This document shows, piece after piece, positions 26,736 to 36,661 of a DNA stretch of 64,000 nt; positions within the stretch are counted from its first letter, which is position 1, and every line of letters begins with the position of its first letter. Below the pieces are notes generated by a model. The model was not told the DNA's origin. It saw only the letters and a program-made list of their open reading frames with translations, and did not search any database. The stretch is from CAYPAV01 sp964408805 (GTDB taxonomy: Bacteria > Pseudomonadota > Alphaproteobacteria > UBA8366): positions 62,001-126,000 of the forward strand of contig CAYPAV010000001.1 of assembly GCA_964408805.1 (NCBI GenBank), in the 5' to 3' direction. Position numbers and translations under genes: made by a program.

Positions 26736-27830
26736 TCAATATCCGGATTCCTCGATATCGAGGAGCGGGAAGGCGCTCAACACATGTGGCGGCACGACCG
26801 GATCGGCGGGGGCCAGATAACTCCGGTCGAGTTCCTTCAGACTGTTCACGCCGAGGAGGCCGAGAGCGATCCGCACCTCGTCCTCGAGAAGCTCGAGCAT
26901 GCGCACGACACCCGCCTGACCGGCTGCCGCCAGACCGAAGCCGAGCATCCGGCCCATACCGACCATGTCGGCGCCAAGGGCGATCGCCTTTACCACATCG
27001 GTGCCTCGGCAGATGCCGCCATCGACGACGATAATGGCCTTGCCGTCGACCGCGTCGACGATCTCGGGCAGCACGCCGACCGATCCCAGCCCCTGGTCCA
27101 ACTGCCGGCCGCCATGGTTGGAGACATAGACCCCCTCGACGCCGAGTTCGACGCAGCGAAGCGCATCCCCCGGCACGGCGATCCCCTTGATGAAGAGTGG
27201 AATATCGTGTTTCGCCTTGAAACGTTCGACACATTTCCAATCGAAGGTCGCCTGGAACTGCCAATTGGCGCTGTTGCGCCGGGCCCAGGCCTTCTCGAAG
27301 CGTTTGGCGATGTCGCGCTCGCGCCGGCTGTAGTGGGCGACGTCGACGGTGATCGCGAAAGCGTCGTAACCGCAATCGATCGCCCGGGTCGCCACGTCAT
27401 CGACCCAGTCGTCGTCGCCGCGGACATAGAGCTGAAAGATCTTCATGTTCTTGCCGGCCGCCGCGACGGCTTCCAAGCCGGGCTCGCTGACCGAGCTCAG
27501 CATATGGCAACAGCCGAATTCCTCCGCCGCCTTGGTCGCGGTGGCCCCGCCGCCCGCCTCGAAGGATTGGAGCGACCCGATCGGCGACAGAATGACCGGG
27601 AGACGCAGCTTTCGACCCAATAGCTCGGTGCCGCAATCGACATCCACCACGTTGTTCAGCACCCGGGGGCGGAGACCCCAGGAGTCGAGCGCCAGACGGT
27701 TCCGCTTGACCGTGGCCTCGCTTTCGGCGCCGCCGATCAGATAATCCCAAAGATTGTGGGACAGGTTCATCCGCGCGGCGCGAACGATCTCGTGGAGGGT
27801 TTGAAAATCGCGGATCGGCTCGTTTTGCAT
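26736..27830 (-). CDS. FMN-dependent alpha-hydroxy-acid dehydrogenase/oxidase
   Basis: 364 residues from ATG 27830; a longer reading to 27875 lacks homology at its N-terminus. The beta-barrel carries the FMN site and the signature SNHGGRQLD, whose His is the catalytic base and Arg a substrate ligand. Family members oxidise L-lactate, glycolate, mandelate or similar 2-hydroxyacids. Located between the TauD-type dioxygenase and the transporter. Cytosolic or peripheral membrane; the substrate cannot be fixed. Confidence 0.87.
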   Translation of the reverse strand: MQNEPIRDFQTLHEIVRAARMNLSHNLWDYLIGGAESEATVKRNRLALDSWGLRPRVLNNVVDVDCGTELLGRKLRLPVILSPIGSLQSFEAGGGATATKAAEEFGCCHMLSSVSEPGLEAVAAAGKNMKIFQLYVRGDDDWVDDVATRAIDCGYDAFAITVDVAHYSRRERDIAKRFEKAWARRNSANWQFQATFDWKCVERFKAKHDIPLFIKGIAVPGDALRCVELGVEGVYVSNHGGRQLDQGLGSVGVLPEIVDAVDGKAIIVVDGGICRGTDVVKAIALGADMVGMGRMLGFGLAAAGQAGVVRMLELLEDEVRIALGLLGVNSLKELDRSYLAPADPVVPPHVLSAFPLLDIEESGY

Positions 27831-27924
27831 GCGCTTACTCTGTTTTTGAGGGGATTGGGGAGGGACGGCTTCCATTCACATAGGCCGCCGCGGCACCCAG
27901 ACGATAATCGTGCCGGAGAGAAGA

Positions 27925-28770
27925 TCAATAGGGCGTGTCGCCCTCGATCAGGACGCGATGCATGATCCGTCGTTCGCGCTGATCGAACTCGGGATCGGCC
28001 CGGTGCATGGTGCAGCGATTGTCCCACATCACCAGATCCCCCGGCCGCCAGTCGTGGTGATATTGGAATTCGGGCCGGAAGGCGAATTCATAGAGCTCGT
28101 CCAGGATCTCGTCGCTCGCGGCGGCATCCTGGCCCTCGATATGGTCAATCCGGTTGGGATTGATGAAAAGCGCCTTCCGGCCGCTTTCGGGATGGGTCCG
28201 GATAAGGGGATGAACGACGTCCGGTGTCTCCGACCTCTCCGCCTCCGTCCGTTCCGCGACCCGCGACTTGCCTCGGCGGCTGCGATAGACATGCACGGCC
28301 CGCATACCTTCGATTCGGCGGCGCATCTCGTCGGGCATGGCGTCCAATACCGCGAAGCAGTTGATGAACTGGGTATCGCCGCCCCGGCTCGGCAGCTCGC
28401 GCGCGTGAAGCATGGTGATCTTCGCCGGCTCCGCGAGATAGGAATCATCGGTATGCCAGTAGATCGCGCCCACATAGGGCTTGCCGTCGCCCCCCTTCTC
28501 GTCCGGCTTGTGGTTCGAGATGATCGAGACATCGTCGGCCGCATCGTGACGGCGCTGGCGCAGCAGCTGCTTCTTGGTTTGGCCGAAGCGGTTCGCGGCG
28601 CGGCTGAATGCCGGCGGTTCCAAATCCTGTCCGCGGACACAAAGCACCAAATGATCGAGCAAGGCACGGTTAACCGCCTCGAGGTCGGGCCCATCCAAAG
28701 ATCCCGAGAGATCGAGACCGGTAACCTCGGCCCCGCACGCCGCGTCGAGTGGATTGATGGTCACCGTCAT
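27925..28770 (-). CDS. TauD/TfdA-family 2-oxoglutarate-dependent dioxygenase
   Basis: 281 residues from ATG 28770 with GGGAGG six bases upstream. The iron ligands are visible in WHTDDSY (His and Asp) and in CTMHRAD near the C-terminus, followed by the Arg that binds 2-oxoglutarate (RRIMHR). The family hydroxylates sulfonates, phenoxyacids and other carboxylates. It is the first gene of a three-gene minus-strand operon with the hydroxyacid oxidase and MFS transporter. The substrate is unknown. Confidence 0.88.
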   Translation of the reverse strand: MTVTINPLDAACGAEVTGLDLSGSLDGPDLEAVNRALLDHLVLCVRGQDLEPPAFSRAANRFGQTKKQLLRQRRHDAADDVSIISNHKPDEKGGDGKPYVGAIYWHTDDSYLAEPAKITMLHARELPSRGGDTQFINCFAVLDAMPDEMRRRIEGMRAVHVYRSRRGKSRVAERTEAERSETPDVVHPLIRTHPESGRKALFINPNRIDHIEGQDAAASDEILDELYEFAFRPEFQYHHDWRPGDLVMWDNRCTMHRADPEFDQRERRIMHRVLIEGDTPY

Positions 28771-28834
28771 TCGTGCCTCCCTGGCCTTGATGGCGATAAA
28801 TAATGTATCACCAGAGGAGCAAGAGGCCACGGTG

Positions 28835-29368
28835 ATGACCAACGCGCTGCATCAGATGACGATGAGCTACTCGCCGGTCGAGGACCGGTTGCTGCTTCGC
28901 GTCAGCACGACCGACCATGCCGAGCACCGCGTCTGGTTGACCCGGCGCTTCGTGCAGGCCTTGTGGCCGGCCCTGATCAAGGGTGTGGAGAAGCAGGCCC
29001 TGCCGCCCCAGGCGGCGACCATGGATTCGCCCAAGGCGAAGACGGCTGCGGTCGCGATGCAGCATCACGAAGCCCTGCAAAAAGCCGACATGTCGAAAAT
29101 GCATGACGAGGAAAAAGTCAACAAACCGTCGACCGAACAGCCGATGCTGGCGACCGGTGGCCAATGCATTCCCTTGAAGGAGGGCGGCGCCCAGCTCACC
29201 CTCAAGATGCAGCAGGGCCTGCAGGTCGGGCTGCATTTGAACCAGCGTTTTCTGCATGCCTTCTGCCATCAGATCCAGGCCTTGACCCTGAAGGCGGAAT
29301 GGGGCCTGCAATTCACCGTCGGCGACCCCAATGTCGTCGCCGCGGAGGACGATCACGCGGTCCATTGA
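28835..29368 (+). CDS. Uncharacterised protein with an internal duplication
   Basis: 177 residues from ATG 28835, with GAGG eight bases upstream. No known family is recognised. Two similar units can be seen: residues 17-50 with WLTRRFVQAL and 118-150 with HLNQRFLHAF, exactly 100 residues apart. Each appears to be a beta strand, then an RF-containing amphipathic helix. They are joined by a Lys/Met/Gln-rich linker (about 52-105). No signal peptide or membrane segment. It is divergent from the TauD operon with 64 bases between starts and is followed by the lepA promoter. Confidence 0.65.
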   Translation: MTNALHQMTMSYSPVEDRLLLRVSTTDHAEHRVWLTRRFVQALWPALIKGVEKQALPPQAATMDSPKAKTAAVAMQHHEALQKADMSKMHDEEKVNKPSTEQPMLATGGQCIPLKEGGAQLTLKMQQGLQVGLHLNQRFLHAFCHQIQALTLKAEWGLQFTVGDPNVVAAEDDHAVH

Positions 29369-29386
29369 GTTCCCATATCACGGCGA

Positions 29387-29415
29387 TTGCGTCACCGGCC
29401 GCGCATCCCTATGTT
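29387..29415 (+). promoter_or_regulatory. Promoter of lepA
   Basis: TTGCGT (29387-29392), a 17-base spacer and TATGTT (29410-29415), giving a predicted start near 29422 and a leader of about 26 bases. Confidence 0.5.
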
Positions 29416-29447
29416 CCTGACCAAATCCAGTATTAATCGGGCTCCCG

Positions 29448-31253
<1,806 letters not shown>

Positions 31254-31290
31254 GAGGGACAAGACGGCGGGCAAGCAAGGAGAGGCGGTC

Positions 31291-31542
31291 ATGGCGTTCC
31301 ACGACCTGTTGGGCAATGCCGGCGTCGCCGTCATCGTCGTTTTTTATTTTCTGCTGCAGATCGACCGGATGGATGCGCGAAAGCCGCTATTCTCGATCGG
31401 CAACGCCGTCGGCGCCGCCTTCATCCTGGTCTCGCTCGCCGAGGACTTCAATCTGTCGGCGGTGCTGATGGAAGGGTTCTGGCTCGCGATCAGCCTCTAT
31501 GGCCTGGCGCGGGCACTTTGGTTCCGGCCGGCGGCGCGTTAG
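31291..31542 (+). CDS. Small membrane protein (CBU_0592-like)
   Basis: 83 residues from ATG 31291, with AAGGAGAGG just upstream, a strong site. Three hydrophobic segments (about 6-23, 35-50, 55-75) suggest an integral inner-membrane protein. The layout resembles the CBU_0592 family of small membrane proteins of unknown function. 37 bases after lepA, so probably cotranscribed. Its end overlaps the convergent Nudix gene by four bases. Confidence 0.6.
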   Translation: MAFHDLLGNAGVAVIVVFYFLLQIDRMDARKPLFSIGNAVGAAFILVSLAEDFNLSAVLMEGFWLAISLYGLARALWFRPAAR

Positions 31543-32399
31543 ACGGCGCCGCCCCGCCGCAGCCCCTCGCAAAGGGCCGCGTAGTCGGGCTCGGTGTCGG
31601 GGTCGAGCACGCCGTGGCGGATCAGGAAATCGATCACCACGAGATTGCAGTTGAACTTGAAGTCGAAGCCGTCGCGAACCCGTCGGGACACGTCCTCGAT
31701 CGGCCACAGCATGAATTCCTCGACCTCGCCGTCGGCCGGCCTCGGCGTGAAGTCCTCGGGCAGTTCCAAGTCGTAGCAATACATCTGATCGGGTTTCAGC
31801 CCCTCCACGGTCTGGTGGTCATAGGAGATCAGGCCGACGGCGCGGGCACCCTTTGCGAGCGCCTCGGGAATCGCCGCCTCCTCGGCGCATTCCTTGATCA
31901 GGTTCTCCATCAGTCCGAGGCCGAGCGGCTGGCCGCCGGCGACCATATTGTCGAGCATGCTGGGATAGGTCTGTTTCCCGCCGGCCCGACGCGCGACCCA
32001 AAGATGAAGTCCCGAATCGCGTCTGACGAAGCCGTTCATATGAACCCCCCAGGCTCGGATCCCGAGAAGCGCGCAGGCCGCCCGCTCAATACGCAGCAAC
32101 GGCGGCCGGCGGCGATCCGGCGTCACCGGATACATCTCGTCCCGCCAGCCGGGGACGTGTCCCGCCGCGGCAAGGGCGCGAAGAGCCTTGTCGACTGCCG
32201 CGGACCGGGCATCGAAATCATCTAGTCCCGAGGCCAACCGTAAACGGTCGCGGGTTACCCGGAAGACGGCCGGAAACTCCGTGAGCCGATCCGCTACCTC
32301 ATGGCGAACCCAACCCACCCGCGTCCCTTCGATCTCCAGCGGACGGAAGGCCGAAGGGTCGAAATTGTTGCAGGACCGAATATGGTCGAAAAAACTCAT
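31539..32399 (-). CDS. DUF4743/Nudix hydrolase family protein
   Basis: 286 residues from ATG 32399. The N-terminal half matches the DUF4743 domain found beside Nudix domains in thiamine pyrophosphokinase-related proteins. The C-terminal half has a degenerate Nudix box around GGQPLGLGLMENLIKECAEE, with the key glutamates kept. Family members hydrolyse oxidised thiamine diphosphates or similar nucleoside-diphosphate-X compounds; this is by analogy. The start has no ribosome-binding site and lies about ten bases after a good -10 box. Confidence 0.8.
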   Translation of the reverse strand: MSFFDHIRSCNNFDPSAFRPLEIEGTRVGWVRHEVADRLTEFPAVFRVTRDRLRLASGLDDFDARSAAVDKALRALAAAGHVPGWRDEMYPVTPDRRRPPLLRIERAACALLGIRAWGVHMNGFVRRDSGLHLWVARRAGGKQTYPSMLDNMVAGGQPLGLGLMENLIKECAEEAAIPEALAKGARAVGLISYDHQTVEGLKPDQMYCYDLELPEDFTPRPADGEVEEFMLWPIEDVSRRVRDGFDFKFNCNLVVIDFLIRHGVLDPDTEPDYAALCEGLRRGGAV

Positions 32400-32409
32400 C
32401 AGGGCGGCA

Positions 32410-32438
32410 TCATTAGTGTCCAAGCGCCCGGAGAACAA
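32410..32438 (-). promoter_or_regulatory. Promoter of the Nudix gene
   Basis: On the minus strand TTGTTC (32438-32433), a 17-base spacer and TAATGA (32415-32410). The predicted transcription start is within a few bases of ATG 32399, so the mRNA would be nearly leaderless. Confidence 0.5.
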
Positions 32439-32455
32439 GCCATCACGGCGCGCGC

Positions 32456-32492
32456 AAACAAAAGCGCCGGAGGGACGTCCCGCCTCCGGCGC
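32456..32492 (-). terminator. Rho-independent terminator of the 36-residue protein gene
   Basis: On the minus strand GCGCCGGAG pairs with CTCCGGCGC (32464-32492) around an 11-base loop containing most of the palindrome GGGACGTCCC, followed by TTTTGTTTG. It sits 26 bases after the stop at 32518. The strongest terminator seen in the window. Confidence 0.8.
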
Positions 32493-32517
32493 GTCAAGTC
32501 TTCGGTCGGGCGACCGG

Positions 32518-32628
32518 TTAAGCCGCCGGCGCGATTAGATCGAGGGCGTAGGCAAGATAGCCGAGCACGACAATCACACCCATGATTCCGACCGTCCAAT
32601 ACAGACTTTGTTTCTGATCATTGGTCAT
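32518..32628 (-). CDS. 36-residue single-span membrane protein
   Basis: ATG 32628 follows AAGGAGACGGACA, a good ribosome-binding site. The product begins MTNDQKQSLYWTV and has one hydrophobic helix (about 11-30), ending LIAPAA. It has its own candidate promoter and a strong terminator, so it is probably a real, separately expressed small protein. The short hydrophilic N-terminus and single span suggest an inner-membrane subunit or regulator. The family is not recognised. Confidence 0.65.
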   Translation of the reverse strand: MTNDQKQSLYWTVGIMGVIVVLGYLAYALDLIAPAA

Positions 32629-32656
32629 TGTCCGTCTCCTTATCGTCGCATCGTTC

Positions 32657-32689
32657 CGGCCGCGCGGCCGATGGCTTGGAGACGTCTCC
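32657..32689. repeat. Two perfect palindromes in the leader of the small membrane protein
   Basis: CGGCCGCGCGGCCG (32657-32670, 14 bp) and GGAGACGTCTCC (32678-32689, 12 bp) lie seven bases apart in the predicted 5' leader. They could be operators or RNA hairpins. Confidence 0.45.
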
Positions 32690-32729
32690 ACAATGGCGGA
32701 AGCGCGTTAACACTCCGCCGATGTTTGCA

Positions 32730-32735
32730 AGTATA
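32730..32735 (-). promoter_or_regulatory. Candidate -10 box for the small membrane protein
   Basis: TATACT on the minus strand, in an AT-richer patch. The -35 region is poor (TCGAAA at 17 bases), so activator dependence or another sigma factor is possible. It gives a leader of about 95 bases to ATG 32628. Confidence 0.35.
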
Positions 32736-32882
32736 ACATATTCCAGCGATTTTTTCGAGATTCCGCGCGTGGGTGCCAAAGTCGATTCAAGGCGCCGGCT
32801 AGGCCAAGGAGACGCTTGACCAAGCCAGAACGGCGGTGCAGTGTGCGGTTAGGTTCAAAGACCCGCCGCGACGAGGTGGATC

Positions 32883-33155
32883 ATGTCTAATCTCTGGATT
32901 TATTGGCGCCGGCCCAGCTGCATCGTCCGCTATCGTCATGGCGGTGAATCGGCGCTCTTTCCGCTGCTGAAACAACCGACCGTGGAAAGTCAGAGACTGG
33001 CCCGAACGGCCGCGATAAACCCCGCCCTCGCCGCCGAAACCTCGGCCCAACGGGCCGACAACGTGCTCGATTTCTCGTCCGCCCAGCGCCGGTCCGAGCG
33101 CGGCCCGCACAACCGCGCGCCCCGGACCAAGGGCAAACCGACACGGCGGGACTGA
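32883..33155 (+). CDS. Small basic hypothetical protein
   Basis: 90 residues from ATG 32883, preceded by GAGGTGG. The N-terminus reads MSNLWIYWRRPSC and the C-terminus is very basic and low in hydrophobics (SERGPHNRAP onward), probably disordered. No signal peptide or membrane span. The family is not recognised; a chance frame in GC-rich DNA is possible, but the ribosome-binding site and base composition favour a real gene. Confidence 0.5.
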   Translation: MSNLWIYWRRPSCIVRYRHGGESALFPLLKQPTVESQRLARTAAINPALAAETSAQRADNVLDFSSAQRRSERGPHNRAPRTKGKPTRRD

Positions 33156-33183
33156 GCGCCCGCCCGCGCGGGCCCCACGCGCC

Positions 33184-33384
33184 ATGCCCGGGTATCTGAT
33201 TCCCATATTCATCCTGGCTTTGCTGGCGACGCTCGCCGTGTTGCTGGTCGGCGTCTTCTCGATGGCGCGGGGCGGCGACTTCAACAAGCGCTACGGCAAC
33301 AAGCTGATGCGCGCCCGGGTGCTGCTTCAAGGCGCCGCCCTGGTACTGTTGCTGATCGTCATGGTGCTGGCGGGCGGGGATTGA
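33184..33384 (+). CDS. HIG1-domain (twin transmembrane) protein
   Basis: 66 residues with two hydrophobic helices (about 4-26 and 45-63) joined by a loop bearing NKLMRARVLLQ, the HIG1 signature. In mitochondria HIG1 proteins associate with cytochrome c oxidase; alphaproteobacterial homologues are thought to be inner-membrane proteins of the same kind. The stop overlaps the next start by one base (TGATG), so it is coupled to the adenosyltransferase gene. Confidence 0.78.
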   Translation: MPGYLIPIFILALLATLAVLLVGVFSMARGGDFNKRYGNKLMRARVLLQGAALVLLLIVMVLAGGD

Positions 33385-33980
33385 TGGTTCGTTTGACGAA
33401 AATATACACAAGGGGCGGCGACGGGGGCGAGACTTCGCTCGGCGACGGCCGCCGTGTCGCCAAGACGGACATCCGGGTCGCCGCCTTCGGAACGGTCGAC
33501 GAGGCCAATGCCGCGATCGGCCTTGCCCGTATGGAACTCATCCGAAACCGGGCCGCCAAGATCAAGGCCATCGAGTGGGGCGGCGAGCGGTCGCTGTCGC
33601 GGATCCAAAACGACCTTTTTGATCTGGGCGCCGATCTCTGCACGCCTGAGGAAGGGTCCAAGGGCGAGGGCGCTCTCCGCATAAACGCCGATCAAGTCAC
33701 GTGGCTGGAGGCCGAAATCGACCGCCTCAACGAGGAACTGGAACCCTTGGCGAGTTTCATCCTGCCGGGCGGCGCCCCGGTTGCGGCCACGCTTCACCTG
33801 GCGCGGACGGTGACGCGCCGCGCCGAACGCCTGGTGATCGAACTCGCGGCCCGCGAACGGGTCAATCCAGAGGCGCTCAAGTATCTAAACCGACTGTCGG
33901 ACGTTCTATTCGTTATGGCCCGGACCGCCAATGGCGGTGGCAAGAAGGACGTGCTCTGGGTGCCGGGCGGCAGCCGTTAA
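33384..33980 (+). CDS. PduO-type cob(I)alamin adenosyltransferase
   Basis: 198 residues from ATG 33384. The N-terminal TRGGDGGETSLGDGRRV binds ATP, and FILPGG, RTVTRRAER and YLNRLSDVLFVMAR form the trimer active site. Converts cob(I)alamin and ATP to adenosylcobalamin in the cytosol. The class II ribonucleotide reductase at 47534 needs this coenzyme. Confidence 0.94.
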   Translation: MVRLTKIYTRGGDGGETSLGDGRRVAKTDIRVAAFGTVDEANAAIGLARMELIRNRAAKIKAIEWGGERSLSRIQNDLFDLGADLCTPEEGSKGEGALRINADQVTWLEAEIDRLNEELEPLASFILPGGAPVAATLHLARTVTRRAERLVIELAARERVNPEALKYLNRLSDVLFVMARTANGGGKKDVLWVPGGSR

Positions 33981-33992
33981 GACGCGCCCGCC

Positions 33993-34811
33993 GTGCTCGC
34001 CGAACTCTTCCACTGGCTCGCGACCCCTTGCCCGCCGGTAGCCCGCAAATTGGGCTACCGCCGAGAGGCCATCGCGACCTGGCGGCGCTACCGGCGGCGC
34101 GAACAAGCCTGGCAACCGCATCTCAAGGCGACGCACGATATCATCCGGCGAGCCATCGCGATTCCGGATAGGCACCGGGCCGCGATCGTCCTCGGCTCGG
34201 GCGCGCTGCTTGATATCCCGCTGGATGATCTCGCCACCGCCTTCGAGCGGGTCGAATTGCTTGATCTCGTGCATCCGCGGCCGGCGCGGCGGACCGCGCG
34301 CGAATTCGACAACGTGGAGATCCGAACGGCGGACCTCGCCGGCATCACGGAGAAGCTCGCCACTTCGCCGCCGACGGAAATCCCAGTTCCCGCGCGGGAG
34401 GATCTTCCCGCGATCGCGGCCGATGCCGACCTTGTCGTCTCGGCCAATCTTCTGGCCCAGCTGCCGGTGCTGCCGCGGGCCTATCTCGCGGCGCGACACG
34501 CGCATTCGAAGACGGTGCTCGATAAATTCGCGGCCGAGCTCGTCCGCATGCATCTCGACTGGCTGTTCGGCCTCGATGCCGTCGTCTGCCTGGTCACCGA
34601 GACTCATCGCTTCTATCGCGATTCCGGCGGGGAAGAGGTCGGCGAATGGGACGCCCTTTTCGGTGGAAATCCCGGTCTCGCGGGGACGGGTTGGACATGG
34701 CCGATCGGCGCCATGGGCGAGAGCGCGCCGGGGCTTGCGGCATGCAACCACGTGGTCGGTATTCCGGACCTCCGCACGATGCGGCGGAACGCCGCTCCAA
34801 ATGCCGATTGA
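33993..34811 (+). CDS. Uncharacterised Rossmann-like protein
   Basis: 272 residues from GTG 33993, 12 bases after the adenosyltransferase. A segment AIVLGSGALLDIP followed by VELLDLVHP and VEIRTADL has the strand-loop-strand spacing of class I methyltransferase motifs I and II, but the glycine-rich loop is not canonical. A later VVSANLLAQLPVLP fits motif IV placement. No signal peptide. Possibly a SAM-binding protein or an inactive relative; the function is unknown. Confidence 0.55.
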   Translation: MLAELFHWLATPCPPVARKLGYRREAIATWRRYRRREQAWQPHLKATHDIIRRAIAIPDRHRAAIVLGSGALLDIPLDDLATAFERVELLDLVHPRPARRTAREFDNVEIRTADLAGITEKLATSPPTEIPVPAREDLPAIAADADLVVSANLLAQLPVLPRAYLAARHAHSKTVLDKFAAELVRMHLDWLFGLDAVVCLVTETHRFYRDSGGEEVGEWDALFGGNPGLAGTGWTWPIGAMGESAPGLAACNHVVGIPDLRTMRRNAAPNAD

Positions 34812-34874
34812 CGAGGCGACGAGCGGACCTACGTTGCAGTTGCGAACAGGGTGCGACTCGGCGTGGCACCTTGC

Positions 34875-34903
34875 TTGACAGTGTATGGGCGCATCCCTAA
34901 AGA
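34875..34903 (+). promoter_or_regulatory. Promoter of the etfBA operon
   Basis: Consensus TTGACA (34875-34880), 17-base spacer, TAAAGA (34898-34903). The predicted leader is about 30 bases and contains AAGGA before etfB. Confidence 0.7.
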
Positions 34904-34940
34904 AGTGCGTCCCAATCGAGCCCATAAGGAAACCTAGACG

Positions 34941-35690
34941 ATGAAGGTCCTCGTCCCCGTAAAGCGCGTGATCGACTACAACGTCAAGATCCGCGTCAAA
35001 GCGGATCAAACCGGCGTCGAGACCGCCAATGTGAAAATGTCGATGAACCCCTTCGACGAGATTGCCGTCGAGGAAGCGCTGCGCCTCAAGGAAGGTGGCG
35101 CGGCCGAGGAGATCATCGCCGTCTCGATCGGCCCACAGCAATGTCAGGAGACCATCCGCACGGCGCTCGCCATGGGCGCGGATCGGGGCATTCTGATCCA
35201 GACCGACGACGAAGTGCAGCCGCTGGCGGTCGCCAAGCTGCTGAAAGCGGTCGTCGACAAGGAGAGCCCTGATCTGGTGATCCTCGGCAAGCAGGCGATC
35301 GACGACGACAGCAACCAGACCGGCCAGATGCTGGCGGCGTTGCTCGGCTGGAGTCAGGCGACCTTCGCCTCGAAGATCGAGTTGGAGAACGGCTCCGCCA
35401 CGGTCACCCGCGAGGTCGACGGCGGATTGGAGACGATCAAGGTCGCGATGCCGACGATCGTCACCACGGATCTCCGTCTCAACGAACCGCGCTATGCCTC
35501 GCTGCCGAACATCATGAAGGCGAAGAAGAAGCCGATCGACCAAATGGCGCCCGCCGACCTCGGCGTCGACATAGCACCTCGGCTGACCACGCTGAAGGTG
35601 GAAGAGCCGCCGCAGCGCGAAGCCGGTGTGATGGTCGAGGACGTCGCCGAATTGGTCGACAAGCTGAAAAACGACGCGAAGGTAATCTGA
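34941..35690 (+). CDS. etfB: Electron transfer flavoprotein subunit beta
   Basis: 249 residues. Starts MKVLVPVKRVIDYNVKI and carries the AMP-binding region and the ETF-beta signature (VDGGLETIKVAMPTIVTTDLR region). With EtfA it accepts electrons from acyl-CoA dehydrogenases and passes them to ETF-quinone oxidoreductase. AAGGA precedes ATG 34941. etfA follows after two bases. Confidence 0.97.
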   Translation: MKVLVPVKRVIDYNVKIRVKADQTGVETANVKMSMNPFDEIAVEEALRLKEGGAAEEIIAVSIGPQQCQETIRTALAMGADRGILIQTDDEVQPLAVAKLLKAVVDKESPDLVILGKQAIDDDSNQTGQMLAALLGWSQATFASKIELENGSATVTREVDGGLETIKVAMPTIVTTDLRLNEPRYASLPNIMKAKKKPIDQMAPADLGVDIAPRLTTLKVEEPPQREAGVMVEDVAELVDKLKNDAKVI

Positions 35691-35692
35691 AC

Positions 35693-36628
35693 ATGAGTAT
35701 CCTTGTCATCGCCGAACATGAAGAATCGGCCATCAAAGGCGCGACCCTGAACACGGTGGCGGCCGCCGTCGCGATCGGCGGCGAAGTTCACCTGCTGGTC
35801 GCCGGCGAGAATTGCGCCGGCGCCGGCGAGGCCGGGGCCAAGGTCGACGGCGTCGCGAAGGTACTGGTCGCCGATTCGGCCGAATACGCCCACGGCTTGG
35901 CCGAAAACCTGGCCCCGCTAGTGGTGGCGCTGGCGGAAAATTACGAACACGTGCTGGCCAGTGCCACGACCTTCTCGAAGAACTTGATGCCTCGGGTCGC
36001 GGCCCTCCTCGACGTGCAGCAGATCTCGGAGATCAGCGGCGTCGTCTCGAGTGATACTTTCGAGCGGCCGGTCTATGCCGGCAACGCTATTGCGACGGTG
36101 CAATCGACGGACGCAACGAAGGTCATCACGGTCCGCGGCACCGCCTTCGATCCGGTCGCCGCCGAGGGCGGCTCGGCCGCGATCGAACCGGCCAGTGCGA
36201 CCGGCGAGGCCAGCCTCAGCAGTTATATCGGTTCCGAGCTCAGCAAGTCCGAGCGACCGGAATTGACAGCCGCCCGAGTGATTATTTCGGGTGGCCGGGG
36301 CATGCAGTCCGGCGACAATTTCGACATGCTGGAGCGCGTGGCCGATCTTCTTGGCGCGGCCGTCGGCGCCTCACGCGCCGCCGTCGATGCGGGCTTCGTT
36401 CCGAATGACTACCAGGTCGGCCAGACCGGCAAGATCGTGGCGCCGGAACTTTATATCGCCGTCGGCATTTCGGGGGCCATTCAGCACCTCGCCGGCATGA
36501 AGGACAGCAAGGTGATCGTCGCCATCAACAAGGACGAGGAAGCGCCGATCTTCCAGGTCGCCGATTTCGGCCTCGTGGCCGACCTCTTCCAGGCGGTTCC
36601 CGAGTTGGAGCAAGCACTCGACGAGTAG
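35693..36628 (+). CDS. etfA: Electron transfer flavoprotein subunit alpha
   Basis: 311 residues. The C-terminal FAD domain shows the conserved YIAVGISGAIQHLAGM segment and SGGRGMQSGDNF. Forms the FAD-containing heterodimer with EtfB in the cytosol. Starts two bases after etfB. Confidence 0.97.
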   Translation: MSILVIAEHEESAIKGATLNTVAAAVAIGGEVHLLVAGENCAGAGEAGAKVDGVAKVLVADSAEYAHGLAENLAPLVVALAENYEHVLASATTFSKNLMPRVAALLDVQQISEISGVVSSDTFERPVYAGNAIATVQSTDATKVITVRGTAFDPVAAEGGSAAIEPASATGEASLSSYIGSELSKSERPELTAARVIISGGRGMQSGDNFDMLERVADLLGAAVGASRAAVDAGFVPNDYQVGQTGKIVAPELYIAVGISGAIQHLAGMKDSKVIVAINKDEEAPIFQVADFGLVADLFQAVPELEQALDE

Positions 36629-36661
36629 ATCCCGCCGCGGCGGGGTGAAGGACGAGTCGAC

